Shown one piece after another: positions 9,419-18,644 of a stretch of DNA of 64,000 bases (position 1 is its first letter; each line of letters starts with the position of its first letter). The notes beneath the pieces were generated by a model. It made no database searches and was not told the origin of the DNA. It worked only from the letters and a program-made list of their open reading frames with translations. The translations under genes and the position numbers were made by a program. The stretch spans positions 1-64,000 of the forward strand of contig NZ_WWCU01000028.1 in NCBI RefSeq assembly GCF_009857595.1, read 5' to 3'. Source of the stretch: Pseudoduganella aquatica. Lineage in GTDB: Bacteria; Pseudomonadota; Gammaproteobacteria; Burkholderiales; Burkholderiaceae_D.

Positions 9419-9505
9419 ATGTTTCTCAACAAAAGACACAATGTCACGCACCAGGGCTCGATTGAGGCCTGGCTATGGCGACGCTGGCAATCCTGGGCTA
9501 ACTAA
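9419..9505 (+). CDS. trpL: trp operon leader peptide (TrpL)
   Basis: A 28-codon open frame between gph and trpE whose C-terminal part reads WLWRRWQSWAN: four Trp codons within nine, plus a nearby Arg pair. This is far above chance and is the signature of a ribosome-stalling leader peptide. It ends 13 nt before a hairpin with a U-tract (9519-9554), completing a classic attenuator ahead of trpE. No strong ribosome site is obvious. The gene is too short for routine gene finders. Confidence 0.88.
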   Translation: MFLNKRHNVTHQGSIEAWLWRRWQSWAN

Positions 9506-9518
9506 CCCCCGCTGATTG

Positions 9519-9554
9519 CTGTCGTCCGCATTTTCGTGCGCCGACAGGTTTTTT
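9519..9554 (+). terminator. trp attenuator (rho-independent terminator)
   Basis: CTGTCG (9519-9524) pairs with CGACAG (9542-9547), and inside that CGCA pairs with TGCG around a TTTTCG loop; a run of T follows at 9549-9554. It lies between trpL and trpE, so ribosome stalling at the leader Trp codons should prevent its formation. A further hairpin with arms CCGCCCG (9564-9570) and CGGGCGG (9588-9594) lies just before the trpE ribosome site. Confidence 0.82.
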
Positions 9555-9606
9555 GAACTACTCCCGCCCGAACTCCACCTATTGCTCCGGGCGGCATGGA
9601 GAGAAC

Positions 9607-11103
9607 ATGACCGAACTCGAATTCAAATCGCTGGCCACGCAAGGCTACAACCGTATTCCCCTGATCGCGGAAGCCTTCGCCGATCTCGAAACCCCGCTCA
9701 CGCTCTACCTGAAACTGGCCCAGACCCAGAACCACGGCAAGAACACCTTCCTGCTTGAATCGGTGGTGGGCGGCGAGCGCTTCGGACGCTATTCCTTCAT
9801 CGGCCTGCCCGCGACCACGCTGCTGCGCACGCACGGCACGCTGACCGAGATCGTCAAGAACGGCACGGTGATCGAGACCCACGAAGGCAATCCGCTCGAC
9901 TTCATCGAGCAGTACCAGTCCCGCTTCAAGGTGGCGCTGCGCCCCGGCATGCCGCGCTTCTGCGGCGGCCTGGCCGGCTACTTCGGCTACGACACCGTGC
10001 GCCATATCGAGAAGAAGCTGGCCGGCGGCGCGCCGAAAGACGACCTGAACCTGCCGGACATCCAGCTGATGGTGACCGAAGAGCTGGCGGTGATCGACAA
10101 CATCTCCGGCAAGCTGTACCTGATCGTCTACGCCGACACCAGCCAGCCGGAAGCCTATTCCAAAGCGCGCCAGCGCCTGAAAGACCTGCGCGGCCTGCTG
10201 CGCCGCGGCGTGGACGCGCCGGTGACGTCCGCCTCGGTGCGCACCGAAACCATCCGCGACTTCGACAAGGCAGACTACCTGAAGGCGGTGGCCAAGGCCC
10301 ACGAATACGTGATGGCGGGCGACCTGATGCAGGTGCAGATCGGCCAGCGCCTGCGCAAGCCCTATGTGGATTCGCCGCTGACCCTGTACCGCGCGCTGCG
10401 TTCGCTGAACCCGTCGCCGTATATGTACTTCTACAATTTCGGCGACATGCAGATCGTCGGCGCTTCGCCCGAGATCCTGGTGCGCAACGAGACGGCGGCC
10501 GACGGCCAGAAGAAAGTCACGCTGCGCCCCATCGCCGGCACCCGCCCGCGCGGCGGCACGCCGGAGCGCGACGCCGAACTGGCGGCCGAACTGCTGGCCG
10601 ACCCGAAGGAAATCGCCGAACACGTGATGCTGATCGACCTGGCGCGCAATGACCTGGGCCGCATCTCCAACATCGGCACCGTCAAGGTCACCGACCGCAT
10701 GGTGATCGAGAAGTACTCGCATGTGCAGCACATCGTCTCCAACGTGGAGGGCAGGCTGAAAGACGGCATGTCCAACCTGGACGTGCTGCGCGCCACATTC
10801 CCAGCCGGCACCCTGACGGGCGCGCCGAAAGTGCGTGCCATGGAAGTGATCGACGAGCTGGAAATTTCCAAGCGCGGCATCTACGGCGGCGCCTGCGGCT
10901 ACCTGTCCTTCGGCGGCGAAATGGACGTGGCGATCGCCATCCGCACCGGCGTGATCAAGGACGGCATGCTGTACGTGCAGGCCGCAGCCGGCATCGTGGC
11001 CGACTCGATACCGGAAATGGAATGGCAGGAAACTGAAAACAAGGCGCGCGCCGTGCTGCGCGCCGCCGAACAAGTGCAAGATGGCCTGGATGGGGAGTTC
11101 TGA
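9607..11103 (+). CDS. trpE: Anthranilate synthase component I
   Basis: A 498-residue chorismate-binding enzyme that forms anthranilate from chorismate using ammonia from TrpG, the first committed step of tryptophan synthesis. The C-terminal catalytic domain shows [33 protein letters not shown] (about residues 340-350) and [23 protein letters not shown]. The N-terminal domain carries LLESVVGG, resembling the LLES element of the Trp feedback site. The ATG at 9607 is preceded by GGAGAGAAC; an earlier in-frame start at 9553 would overlap the attenuator. Followed by trpG after 1 nt. Attenuation by the upstream leader is expected. Confidence 0.97.
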   Translation: MTELEFKSLATQGYNRIPLIAEAFADLETPLTLYLKLAQTQNHGKNTFLLESVVGGERFGRYSFIGLPATTLLRTHGTLTEIVKNGTVIETHEGNPLDFIEQYQSRFKVALRPGMPRFCGGLAGYFGYDTVRHIEKKLAGGAPKDDLNLPDIQLMVTEELAVIDNISGKLYLIVYADTSQPEAYSKARQRLKDLRGLLRRGVDAPVTSASVRTETIRDFDKADYLKAVAKAHEYVMAGDLMQVQIGQRLRKPYVDSPLTLYRALRSLNPSPYMYFYNFGDMQIVGASPEILVRNETAADGQKKVTLRPIAGTRPRGGTPERDAELAAELLADPKEIAEHVMLIDLARNDLGRISNIGTVKVTDRMVIEKYSHVQHIVSNVEGRLKDGMSNLDVLRATFPAGTLTGAPKVRAMEVIDELEISKRGIYGGACGYLSFGGEMDVAIAIRTGVIKDGMLYVQAAAGIVADSIPEMEWQETENKARAVLRAAEQVQDGLDGEF

Positions 11104-11104
11104 G

Positions 11105-11668
11105 ATGCTGCTGATGATCGACAATTACGACTCCTTTACCTACAACATCGTGCAGTACTTCGGCGAGCTGGGCGAGGACGTGCGCACTTTCCGCAACGAC
11201 GAAATCACCATCGCCGACATCGAGGCGATGAACCCGGACCGCATCTGCATTTCGCCCGGCCCGAAAGCGCCGGCGCAGGCCGGCATTTCGGTCGAGGTGC
11301 TCAAGCACTTCGCCGGCAAAAAACCTATTCTGGGCGTCTGCCTTGGCCACCAGGCCATAGGCGAGGCCTTCGGCGGCAAGGTGATCCGCGCCAAGCAAGT
11401 CATGCATGGCAAAACTTCCGCAATCGCGCATACCGGCGTGGGCGTGTTCAAAGACCTGCCCAGTCCTTTCACCGTGATCCGCTACCACTCGCTGGCGATC
11501 GAACGCGCCTCGCTGCCTTCCTGCCTGGAAGTGACGGCGTGGACCGACGACGGCGAGATCATGGGCGTGCGCCACAAGGAATACGACATCGAGGGCGTGC
11601 AGTTCCACCCCGAGTCCATCCTGTCGGAACACGGCCACGCGCTGCTGAAGAACTTCCTGGAACGCTGA
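11105..11668 (+). CDS. trpG: Anthranilate synthase component II (glutamine amidotransferase)
   Basis: A 187-residue class I glutamine amidotransferase that supplies ammonia to TrpE. The [20 protein letters not shown]-terminus, the catalytic Cys in [15 protein letters not shown] (about residue 79) and the His/Glu pair in VQFHPESIL (about 169-177) are all present. Paralogous PabA function (folate) is possible, since one TrpG/PabA often serves both. It starts 1 nt after the trpE stop, indicating translational coupling. Confidence 0.96.
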   Translation: MLLMIDNYDSFTYNIVQYFGELGEDVRTFRNDEITIADIEAMNPDRICISPGPKAPAQAGISVEVLKHFAGKKPILGVCLGHQAIGEAFGGKVIRAKQVMHGKTSAIAHTGVGVFKDLPSPFTVIRYHSLAIERASLPSCLEVTAWTDDGEIMGVRHKEYDIEGVQFHPESILSEHGHALLKNFLER

Positions 11669-11740
11669 TTTTCCGGCGGCGCCACCGCGCCCACGCCCAA
11701 AATCCGTCCCGAGCTCAATACGAACCGAATAGGAATTGCC

Positions 11741-12799
11741 ATGCCTACGCCTAAGAACACGCACCAGATCACCCATCAAGAAGCGCTGCTGCGCTGCATC
11801 GAGCACCGCGAGATCTTCCACGACGAAATGCTGCACCTGTTCCGCCAGATCATGTCCGGCGAAATGTCGCCCGTCATGGTCGCGGCCCTGACCATGGGCC
11901 TGCGCGTGAAGAAAGAAACCATAGGCGAAATCGCCGCCGCCGCGCAGGTGATGCGCGAGTTCTCCACCAAAGTGCCGATGGCCGACACCACCAACCTGCT
12001 CGACATCGTCGGCACCGGCGGCGACGGCGCGCACACCTTCAACATCTCCTCCACCGCCATGTTCGTGGCGGCGGCGGCCGGCGCGCGCGTGGCCAAGCAC
12101 GGCGGACGCAGCGTGTCGTCCTCGTCCGGCTCGGCCGACGTGATCGAATCGCTGGGCGCCAACATCAACCTGAAGCCGGAGCAGATTGCGCAATCCATCG
12201 CGCAGACCGGCATCGGCTTCATGTTCGCGCCCAACCACCACGCCGCCATGAAGCACGTGGCGCCGGTGCGGCGCGAACTGGGCGTGCGCTCCATCTTCAA
12301 CATCCTGGGGCCGCTCACCAATCCGGCCGGCGCGCCGAATATCCTGATGGGCGTGTTCCACCAGGATCTGGTGGGCATCCAGGTGCGCGTGCTGCAGCGC
12401 CTGGGCGCGCAGCATGCGGTGGTGGTGTACGGCAAAGACAATATGGATGAAGTGTCGCTGGGCGCGGCCACCATGGTGGGCGAGCTGGTGAACGGCGAAA
12501 TCCGCGAGTATGAAATCCATCCGGAAGATTTCGGCATGCAGATGATCGCCAGCCGCAACCTGAAAGTGGCCGACGCCACCGAATCGAAAGCCAAGATGCT
12601 GGAAGCGCTGCGCGGCGAACCGGGACCGGCCTACGACATCGTGGCGCTGAACGCGGGCACGGCGCTGTATGCGGCCGGCGTAGCCTCCTCCATCGAGGAC
12701 GGCCTGGCCAAAGCGCGCACGGCCATCACCTCCGGCGCCGCGCTGGCCAAGGTGGAACAGTTCATCTCGGTGACGCAGCAGCTCGGCGCCGCCAACTAA
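11741..12799 (+). CDS. trpD: Anthranilate phosphoribosyltransferase
   Basis: A 352-residue enzyme joining anthranilate to PRPP in the second step of tryptophan synthesis. Signature elements are [21 protein letters not shown] (PRPP-binding GTGGD, about residues 88-92), [21 protein letters not shown] (about 117-137) and [35 protein letters not shown]. Slightly longer than the usual 340 residues. Part of trpE-G-D; followed after 10 nt by a LysE-type exporter gene. Confidence 0.97.
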   Translation: MPTPKNTHQITHQEALLRCIEHREIFHDEMLHLFRQIMSGEMSPVMVAALTMGLRVKKETIGEIAAAAQVMREFSTKVPMADTTNLLDIVGTGGDGAHTFNISSTAMFVAAAAGARVAKHGGRSVSSSSGSADVIESLGANINLKPEQIAQSIAQTGIGFMFAPNHHAAMKHVAPVRRELGVRSIFNILGPLTNPAGAPNILMGVFHQDLVGIQVRVLQRLGAQHAVVVYGKDNMDEVSLGAATMVGELVNGEIREYEIHPEDFGMQMIASRNLKVADATESKAKMLEALRGEPGPAYDIVALNAGTALYAAGVASSIEDGLAKARTAITSGAALAKVEQFISVTQQLGAAN

Positions 12800-12809
12800 G
12801 GAGAACGGC

Positions 12810-13466
12810 ATGTTCGGCATCCATGACCTGGCGCTGTTCGTCGTTTCCGGCCTGCTGCTCAATATGATGCCGGGGCCGGATACCCTGCTCATCATGGCGC
12901 GCAGCGCCACCCAGGGCTGGCGCGCGGGCTGCGCCGCCGCGCTGGGCATCGGTGCTGGCACCATGGTGCATGTCACCGCCGCCGCCGTCGGCCTGTCTGC
13001 GCTGCTGTCCACTTCCGCCATGGCGTTCAATGCGGTGAAGTGGGTGGGCGCGGCGTATATCGCGTATGTCGGCATCGGCATGCTGCGGGCCAAGCTGAAG
13101 CCGGAGGCGGAAGCCGGGGTCAGACCCGCCGGGTCAGACCCCAGCCTTGCTGCAACCAGCTACCGCCGCATCTTCGCCCAAGGCTTTTTGAGCAATGTGC
13201 TGAATCCGAAAGTGGCCCTCTTCTTCCTGGCCTTTGTGCCGCAATTCATCTCAGCCGACTCGTCCAGCAAGGCGCTGGCCTTCCTGATCCTGGGCTGCAT
13301 CTTCAACTTCAACAGCATGTTGTGGTGTAACGGGCTGGCTGTCTTCGCCGCCTTCGCCAGCGCACGCCTGAAAGTCAAACCGCTGGTGGCACTCTGGCTG
13401 AACCGCATTACGGGCGGCCTGTTCCTGGCACTCGGTGCGCGCCTGGCGCTGTCCGAACAACACTGA
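12810..13466 (+). CDS. LysE/RhtB-family amino-acid exporter, inserted within the trp operon
   Basis: A 218-residue integral membrane protein with about six hydrophobic segments. The N-terminal [30 protein letters not shown] motif and the [22 protein letters not shown] motif (about residues 121-142) identify the LysE/RhtB family of amino-acid and homoserine-lactone exporters. AAGGAGAACGGC precedes the ATG. It lies between trpD and trpC in the same direction with 10-nt gaps on both sides, suggesting co-transcription; tryptophan or pathway-intermediate export is inference. Residues 103-111 (GVRPAGSDP) in the central cytoplasmic loop come from an inserted 27-bp palindrome. Confidence 0.9.
   Translation: MFGIHDLALFVVSGLLLNMMPGPDTLLIMARSATQGWRAGCAAALGIGAGTMVHVTAAAVGLSALLSTSAMAFNAVKWVGAAYIAYVGIGMLRAKLKPEAEAGVRPAGSDPSLAATSYRRIFAQGFLSNVLNPKVALFFLAFVPQFISADSSSKALAFLILGCIFNFNSMLWCNGLAVFAAFASARLKVKPLVALWLNRITGGLFLALGARLALSEQH
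13116..13142. repeat. 27-bp palindrome inside the LysE-type gene
   Basis: Arms GGGGTCAGACCC and GGGTCAGACCCC around GCC form a 12-bp inverted repeat with one mismatch. It is in frame, encodes GVRPAGSDP and lies in the predicted cytoplasmic loop. The sister copy is at 7471-7497 in an unrelated gene. Confidence 0.85.
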
Positions 13467-13476
13467 AAGCACGACC

Positions 13477-14277
13477 ATGTCCAACATCCTGAACAAAATC
13501 CTGGCCACCAAGGCCGATGAAGTGGCAGCCGCCAAAAAGCACCGCAGCCTGGAAAGCGTGCGCGCCGAAGCGGAAGGCGACGCCGAACTGCGCGCCGGCC
13601 TGCGCGGCTTTGAAGCCAGCCTGCGCAAGCAGATCGCCGACGGCAACGCGGCCGTGATCGCGGAGGTGAAAAAAGCGTCGCCATCGAAAGGCGTGCTGCG
13701 CGCCGACTTCAACCCTGCCGCCATCGCGCAAAGCTACGCATCGCACGGCGCGGCCTGCCTGTCCGTACTGACCGACGTGCAGTACTTCCAGGGCGCCGAC
13801 GACTACCTGAAACAGGCGCGCGCCGCCTGCGCCATCCCGGTGCTGCGCAAGGACTTCATGGTCGATATGTACCAGATCTATGAAGCGCGCACGATGGGCG
13901 CGGACTGCATCCTGCTGATCGTGTCCGCGCTGGACCACGGCCTGATGGCGGAAATGGAAGCTTGCGCGCACGGGCTGGGCATGGACGTGCTGATCGAGTC
14001 GCACGACGGCGAGGAGCTGAGCGCAGCGCTGAAGCTGAAAAGCAATCTGATCGGCATCAACAACCGCAATCTGCGCACCTTTGAAACCTCGCTGGACACC
14101 ACGCTGAACCTGCTGGACCGCATTCCTTCCGAGCGCCTGGTTATCACCGAATCTGGCATCCTGAATGGAGACGACGTGCGCCGCATGCGCGACGCGAACG
14201 TCCACAGTTTCCTGGTGGGCGAAGCCTTCATGCGCGCACCGGATCCCGGCGCGGAACTGCGCCGCCTGTTCAGCTAA
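13477..14277 (+). CDS. trpC: Indole-3-glycerol phosphate synthase
   Basis: A 266-residue TIM-barrel enzyme closing the indole ring of CdRP (fourth pathway step). Visible: N-terminal [39 protein letters not shown] (catalytic Lys, about residues 60-75), [18 protein letters not shown] (catalytic Lys, about 125), [19 protein letters not shown] (about 190-205) and [15 protein letters not shown]. The length is normal for monofunctional TrpC. The ATG at 13477 lies 10 nt after the LysE gene. trpF, trpB and trpA are not in this window, so the pathway is split. Confidence 0.97.
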   Translation: MSNILNKILATKADEVAAAKKHRSLESVRAEAEGDAELRAGLRGFEASLRKQIADGNAAVIAEVKKASPSKGVLRADFNPAAIAQSYASHGAACLSVLTDVQYFQGADDYLKQARAACAIPVLRKDFMVDMYQIYEARTMGADCILLIVSALDHGLMAEMEACAHGLGMDVLIESHDGEELSAALKLKSNLIGINNRNLRTFETSLDTTLNLLDRIPSERLVITESGILNGDDVRRMRDANVHSFLVGEAFMRAPDPGAELRRLFS

Positions 14278-14297
14278 ACCGTATCCGGAGGCCCGCC

Positions 14298-14822
14298 ATG
14301 GGCAAACAGCAGCACACCGCCATGCAGCGCCTTGCGGCCGTGCTGCTGGTTTCCGTGTTTGCCGCCATGCTGGCCTCCTGCGGCAAGGAGCCGCCCCGGC
14401 GCGACGCGCAGTCCAGGCCGGCCGAGATTCCACGCACGCCGCTGCCCACCGAGCAAGTGCCGGTGCCGCCCCTGCCTCCTGCCATGCACAGCGTGGACGA
14501 TTACAAGCGCGCATTGGCCGCGAAGATCCTGGCGGCCACGCCGGATGGCGCGTTCAGCGGAACGCTGCCGCCGCTGCTCACGTCCATCGTGGTGGTGGAA
14601 GCAAAGATAGGGCGCGAGGGTGATATTGTGAACCTGCGCGTGGCGCGCTCGCGCGACCAGAAGGCCAGCAACCTGGCGCTGGCGGCCATGCGCGCCGCCG
14701 CCCCCTTCCCCAAGCCGGGCAAGCTGATGGCAGGGCATCACAAGACGTTTGATATTTCGGAGACGTTTTTGTTCAACAAGGAGTACCGGTTTCAGATCCG
14801 GACCCTGGCGCCGGTGCAGTAA
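14298..14822 (+). CDS. Lipoprotein with TonB-like C-terminal domain
   Basis: A 174-residue protein with GGAGG upstream of its ATG. Residues 9-31 form a lipoprotein signal ending in lipobox LASC; a Pro-rich spacer follows (about 40-65). The C-terminal half (about 85-165), with PLLTSIVVVEAKIGREGDIVNLRVARSR and NLALAAMRAAAPFPKPGKL, resembles the TonB C-terminal fold, in which conserved two-strand pairing precedes an AAxRAPFP-like helix end. It lies 20 nt after trpC and is probably co-transcribed, though a link with tryptophan synthesis is not evident. Function unknown. Confidence 0.72.
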   Translation: MGKQQHTAMQRLAAVLLVSVFAAMLASCGKEPPRRDAQSRPAEIPRTPLPTEQVPVPPLPPAMHSVDDYKRALAAKILAATPDGAFSGTLPPLLTSIVVVEAKIGREGDIVNLRVARSRDQKASNLALAAMRAAAPFPKPGKLMAGHHKTFDISETFLFNKEYRFQIRTLAPVQ

Positions 14823-14825
14823 TGG

Positions 14826-15015
14826 CGGGTTACGGCTGCGCCTAACCCGCCCTACGAGACGTATGTGCCCGTATAACCGGCGATCGTATATGTGCCCGCA
14901 TCACCGGCGATCGCATATGTGCCCGCGTAACCGGTGATCGTATATGTGCCCGCATCACCGGTGATTGTCTATGTGCCCGCGTAGGGCGGGTTAGCGCGCC
15001 GCGCGTAACCCGCCA
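14826..15015. repeat. 27-bp tandem repeat array flanked by inverted REP-like palindromes
   Basis: Between convergent genes. From about 14859 to 14979 a unit close to GTATATGTGCCCGC / ATCACCGGCGATC (27 bp) is repeated about 4.5 times with small variations (CGCATCACC and CGTAACCG alternate). The outer flanks are GGCGGGTTACGG...TAACCCGCCCTACG (14826-14856) and its inverse (about 14980-15013). The unit length, a multiple of three, is probably coincidental, as no gene start is seen. No spacers differ enough for a CRISPR array. Confidence 0.8.
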
Positions 15016-16203
15016 TCACGGCGCCGCCGCCAACTCCACCCTGTCCCGGCCGTTTTCCTTGGCGCGGTACAGCGCCGCATCGGTGCGGTCCATCAGGCCG
15101 TCCAGCGTTTCTTCGCGCGAGAGATGCGTGCCTATGCCTATGCTCACCGTGCACGGCGGCAGCTGGTCGTCCCAGCCGGTCCGCAGCGCCTCGCGGATAC
15201 GCTCGGCCACCATCATCGCGCGCGGCACTTCCGCGTCCGGCAGCAGCACCACGAACTCCTCGCCGCCAAAGCGCGCCACATAGTCGCTCTCGCGCAGCGC
15301 CTGGCTGATGATGTTCGCAATCTGCACCAGCACCCGGTCGCCCACCACGTGGCCGTAGCGGTCGTTGATGGCCTTGAAGTGATCCAAGTCTATGCTCATC
15401 AGCGACAGCGGCCGGCCGTCGCGCCCTAGCTGCACGCGCTGCTTGTTATAGAAGATGTCGAAACCGCGCCGGTTCAGCACCCCGGTCAGCGGATCGTGCG
15501 TGGAGCGCTCCTCCAGGATGCCCTGCAGGCGCCGCATGGCCATCATCAGGAAGGCCACCGCCAGCATCAGCGTCATGAAACTGGCCAGCGCCATGAACAC
15601 GTTGACCAGCGCGCCATTGACCAGTACGTCCTCGGTCACTGCGTCCACCGTCAGCGCGGTGAACATGCGCGCCAGCACGGTCAGCGCCTGCGCCGTCACC
15701 AGCACCGCAAAGAAGCAGTAGGAGAAATGGCGCACGCCCTCGCGCCACGCCAGCCAGCTCTGGACGGAATAAAAAATGAAAGCCGCCAGCGAGAACGCGG
15801 CAATGCGCGCGCCCAGGTGGGGCTGGACCAGCATCCACCAGGCGGTCAGCAGCATGCCCACCAGCCAGATGCCGTGGAACAGGCCCCAGCTGGGCCGCCG
15901 CCCAAAGAATTCCTGCGTGCCCAGCATGGACAGGCCCACGCCCCAGAACAGGAAGGCGTTCGCTGCCAGCAGCGCCGCCTTGCCCGGCCAGACGCCCGGC
16001 AACTGGCCATTCAGCGCAAACGACACGCCCCCGGCAACCACGCACAGCAGTCCCAGCGACCAGCGGTTCAGGCCGCGCACTTCTCCCCGGAAGCTGCGGT
16101 GCAGCGAGTACATGACCATGCTCATGCCGCCGCTCATGGCGACCGACATCAGCAACAGGGTCCGCAGATCCAGTTGGAAGAGCAGCGCAGGCCCGGGGGT
16201 CAT
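15016..16203 (-). CDS. Membrane-anchored diguanylate cyclase (GGDEF)
   Basis: A 395-residue protein that should synthesise cyclic di-GMP from two GTP. Six to seven hydrophobic segments fill residues 12-215 as a membrane sensor of no named family, followed by a GGDEF domain (about 225-390) starting STHDPLTGVLNRRGFD and containing FGGEEF at the active site. RESD five residues ahead is a complete RxxD inhibitory I-site, so product inhibition is expected. Its ATG overlaps the stop codon of the M61 peptidase gene (TGATG), placing it last in the minus-strand run. Confidence 0.93.
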   Translation of the reverse strand: MTPGPALLFQLDLRTLLLMSVAMSGGMSMVMYSLHRSFRGEVRGLNRWSLGLLCVVAGGVSFALNGQLPGVWPGKAALLAANAFLFWGVGLSMLGTQEFFGRRPSWGLFHGIWLVGMLLTAWWMLVQPHLGARIAAFSLAAFIFYSVQSWLAWREGVRHFSYCFFAVLVTAQALTVLARMFTALTVDAVTEDVLVNGALVNVFMALASFMTLMLAVAFLMMAMRRLQGILEERSTHDPLTGVLNRRGFDIFYNKQRVQLGRDGRPLSLMSIDLDHFKAINDRYGHVVGDRVLVQIANIISQALRESDYVARFGGEEFVVLLPDAEVPRAMMVAERIREALRTGWDDQLPPCTVSIGIGTHLSREETLDGLMDRTDAALYRAKENGRDRVELAAAP

Positions 16204-18026
16204 CAGCGGCTCGCGCTCGGCCGCAGCAGGCCCGCAGCCTTCTTGCCCGCAGCCTCGGGAGCCAGCGCCAGCGTCACGTTGGGTACGCGGTCGCCTTGCA
16301 GCTTGACGCGGAAGCTGCGCAGCTCGTCGCGGCGGAAGGCGTGCACTTCAACGCTGTCGCCCACCGCGTAGCGTGACAGCAACGTATCCAGATTGCCGGG
16401 AACGACGCGAAGGCCGTCGACAGCCACCAGCAGGTCGCCCGCCGACAGGCCCGCCGCATGCGCCGCGCCGCCTTCGTGGACGGCGGACAGCTTGGCGTCC
16501 GCGCCTTCGCGGCCCAGGTTCGCGTCCAGGCTGGGCTTGGCCGGCTTGCGCTCGTCGCTGTACTTCACGCCGAACGGCGCCAGTATTTTCGCCAGCGGCA
16601 GGTCTTCCGTGCCGCGCACGTATTTGTCGAAGAAGGATTTCAGCCTGGCGCCCGCCACTTCGTCGCACAGCGCCTCCACTTCGGCCGGGCTCACGCCGCG
16701 TCCCGCGCCCTTGTAGAAATCGCGGCCGTAGCGCTGCCACAGCGCCTGCATCACGTCGTCCAGCGACTTCTTGCCTGCGGTCTTGCTGCGGATGGCCAGG
16801 TCCAGCGTCATGCATACCAGCGAACCCTTGGTGTAGTAGCTGACGATGGCGTTGGCCGCGTTTTCGTCCTGGCGATAGTATTTTCCCCAGGCGTCGAAGC
16901 TGGAATCGGCCACGCTCTGCTTCAGGCGGCCCGCGCCGCGCAGCACGCCGCCCACGGTTTTACCCAGCAGCTTGTAGTAGGCCGGCTCACCGATAATGCC
17001 GGCGCGTACCAGCATCAGGTCGTCGTAGTAGCTGGTGCCGCCTTCGAACAGCCAAAGCAGCGGCGTGTAGTTTTCCGTGTTCAGGTCATACGGCGCGAAG
17101 GCAGAAGGCTTGATGCGCTTGACGTTCCAGGTGTGGAAATACTCGTGGCTGCACAGGCCGAGGAATTTCAGGTAGCCCTCGCTGATATCCGCGCCTTTCG
17201 GCGTGGCGGCGGTGGGCAGGTCGGCGCGGGCGCAGATCAGCGCGGTGGAGGCGCGGTGCTCCAGGCCGCCGTAGCCGTCGCCCACCGCCATGGTCATGAA
17301 GACGTAGCGGTCCATCGGCGCGCGTTTGGTTTTCGGCTCGAAGAAGGCGATTTGCGTTTCGCAGATGGCTTTCAGGTCGGCGCACAGACGCGCCATATCC
17401 AGGTTGGGCACGCGGCCGGTGATCACCACGTCGTGCGGCACGCCGTGCGCCTTGAAGGTGGCCAGTGCGAAGTCGCCCAGCTCCACCGGGTGGTCGATCA
17501 GCTCATCATAATTGGCGGCGGCGTAAGTGCCGAAGCCGTAGCGCTTGGCCTTCAGTTCAGGCAGCGAGGTGGCCACGCGCCAGGTTTTGGCGGCCGGGTC
17601 GGCCGGACGCTGGATGTCGACCACATGCTGCGCGTCCTCCTGGCCCGCCACGCGCAGGAATACGCTGGTGCCGTTGAAGAAGGCGTGGCTCTGGTCCATA
17701 TGGGCGGCGCGCACCGACAGGTCCCATGCGTAGACTTCGTAGACTACGGTGAGCTGGCCCGCCACCGGCGCGGCTTGCCAGGTGTGCTTGTCCACCTTGG
17801 ACAGCTTGACCTCGGCGCCGTCCGACTCGGCGCGGATGCGCACGATGTTGCGCGAAAACTCGCGGATCATATAGCTGCCTGGAATCCAGGCGGGCAGCGC
17901 CAGCAGTTGGCCTTCGGGCGCCGGCTGGTCCACCGTCAGCGTGACTTCAAACATGTGGGCGGCCAGGTCTTTGCCTACGATGCCGTAGCTGACGCCTGGT
18001 TTCTTCGATATGTTGTTCTTCTTCAT
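16203..18026 (-). CDS. M61-family metallopeptidase with PDZ domain
   Basis: A 607-residue protein of the glycyl-aminopeptidase (M61) family. The zinc motif HEYFHTWNVKRIKP lies near residue 292, preceded by a beta-rich N-terminal domain (LLALPAWIPGSYMIREFSRNI). A PDZ domain occupies about residues 490-580 (AAGLSAGDLLVAVDGLRV). No signal peptide is seen, so a cytosolic location is inferred. AAGGACAAAGT precedes the ATG at 18026, which overlaps the end of the MocA-like gene by 4 nt (ATGA); the longer open frame upstream is antisense-like and GC-driven. Translation coupling with both neighbours suggests one operon, although no functional connection is evident. Confidence 0.92.
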   Translation of the reverse strand: MKKNNISKKPGVSYGIVGKDLAAHMFEVTLTVDQPAPEGQLLALPAWIPGSYMIREFSRNIVRIRAESDGAEVKLSKVDKHTWQAAPVAGQLTVVYEVYAWDLSVRAAHMDQSHAFFNGTSVFLRVAGQEDAQHVVDIQRPADPAAKTWRVATSLPELKAKRYGFGTYAAANYDELIDHPVELGDFALATFKAHGVPHDVVITGRVPNLDMARLCADLKAICETQIAFFEPKTKRAPMDRYVFMTMAVGDGYGGLEHRASTALICARADLPTAATPKGADISEGYLKFLGLCSHEYFHTWNVKRIKPSAFAPYDLNTENYTPLLWLFEGGTSYYDDLMLVRAGIIGEPAYYKLLGKTVGGVLRGAGRLKQSVADSSFDAWGKYYRQDENAANAIVSYYTKGSLVCMTLDLAIRSKTAGKKSLDDVMQALWQRYGRDFYKGAGRGVSPAEVEALCDEVAGARLKSFFDKYVRGTEDLPLAKILAPFGVKYSDERKPAKPSLDANLGREGADAKLSAVHEGGAAHAAGLSAGDLLVAVDGLRVVPGNLDTLLSRYAVGDSVEVHAFRRDELRSFRVKLQGDRVPNVTLALAPEAAGKKAAGLLRPSASR

Positions 18027-18619
18027 ACTTTGTCCTTGGGATGCAGGTCTGCAGGCGTGTCGACGTCTTGCAGGATGCCGCTGTCGTCCACTTCCAGCTC
18101 CGTCACCGGAGCATGCTTCAAAATGCCGCGTGCACCCTGGTCGCCTTCCAGCGCCAGCAGCTGTGGCAGGTAATGGCGGCTGAACCCAACCGGGTTGCCA
18201 CGCCGCCCCCGGTACATGGGCGCGGCAATACCGGCGCCCTGTTCCAGTGCGGTTTTCAGTGATTGTATTGTAGATGGCTGCACATCGGGCATATCCCCGA
18301 GGGCAATGATGAAGCCCTGTGCATCTTTGCCCGCATACGTCAGCGCATGGGCCAGCGAAGCGGCCATGCCGGTATCGGCTTGTGGGCAGATAGTGACTTC
18401 GCAGCCCAGCGCCAGCAGCTGCGCCGACAGGGTCTCGGCATCCGCGCCGGGCCGCAGCACGGCCACCACGCGCGGCAGCACCGCCAGCATATGGCGCGCG
18501 CTGGCCGCAACGACGGAGGCCTGCTGGCCCTCCGGGCATTGCAGCAGCTTGTTGCGCTGGCCGGAAGGATCAAAACGAGTCCCCCTTCCGGCCGCCAGCA
18601 GGATGCCGGTGATGCTCAC
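18023..18619 (-). CDS. MocA-like molybdenum cofactor cytidylyltransferase (MobA-like NTP transferase)
   Basis: A 198-residue nucleotidyltransferase. The N-terminal signature ITGILLAAGRGTRFDPSGQRNKLL (about residues 3-26) binds the nucleotide; ALGDMPDVQP (about 106-115) holds the metal-binding Asp; RRGNPVGFSRHYLPQLLALEGDQGAR (about 138-163) is characteristic of MocA/MobA-like enzymes. MocA converts Mo-molybdopterin to the cytosine dinucleotide form used by xanthine-dehydrogenase-type enzymes. Its position 25 nt after the large subunit of such an enzyme supports this role. Confidence 0.87.
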   Translation of the reverse strand: MSITGILLAAGRGTRFDPSGQRNKLLQCPEGQQASVVAASARHMLAVLPRVVAVLRPGADAETLSAQLLALGCEVTICPQADTGMAASLAHALTYAGKDAQGFIIALGDMPDVQPSTIQSLKTALEQGAGIAAPMYRGRRGNPVGFSRHYLPQLLALEGDQGARGILKHAPVTELEVDDSGILQDVDTPADLHPKDKV

Positions 18620-18644
18620 GCTGCGCTACGCGGCGCCAGCCAGG

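Noticed and set aside
9502-11124. Long minus-strand frames opposite trpE, trpG and trpD
   Set aside because: The trp genes on the plus strand are unambiguous; the antisense frames show only GC-driven composition.
14859-14979. Tandem 27-bp array as a CRISPR
   Set aside because: The units are contiguous and nearly identical; no unique spacers and no cas genes nearby.
16203-18539. Longer start for the M61 peptidase (about 171 extra residues)
   Set aside because: The extension overlaps the MocA-like gene out of frame and reads as Arg/Gly/Ala-rich noise; the ATG at 18026 has a ribosome site and the family start.
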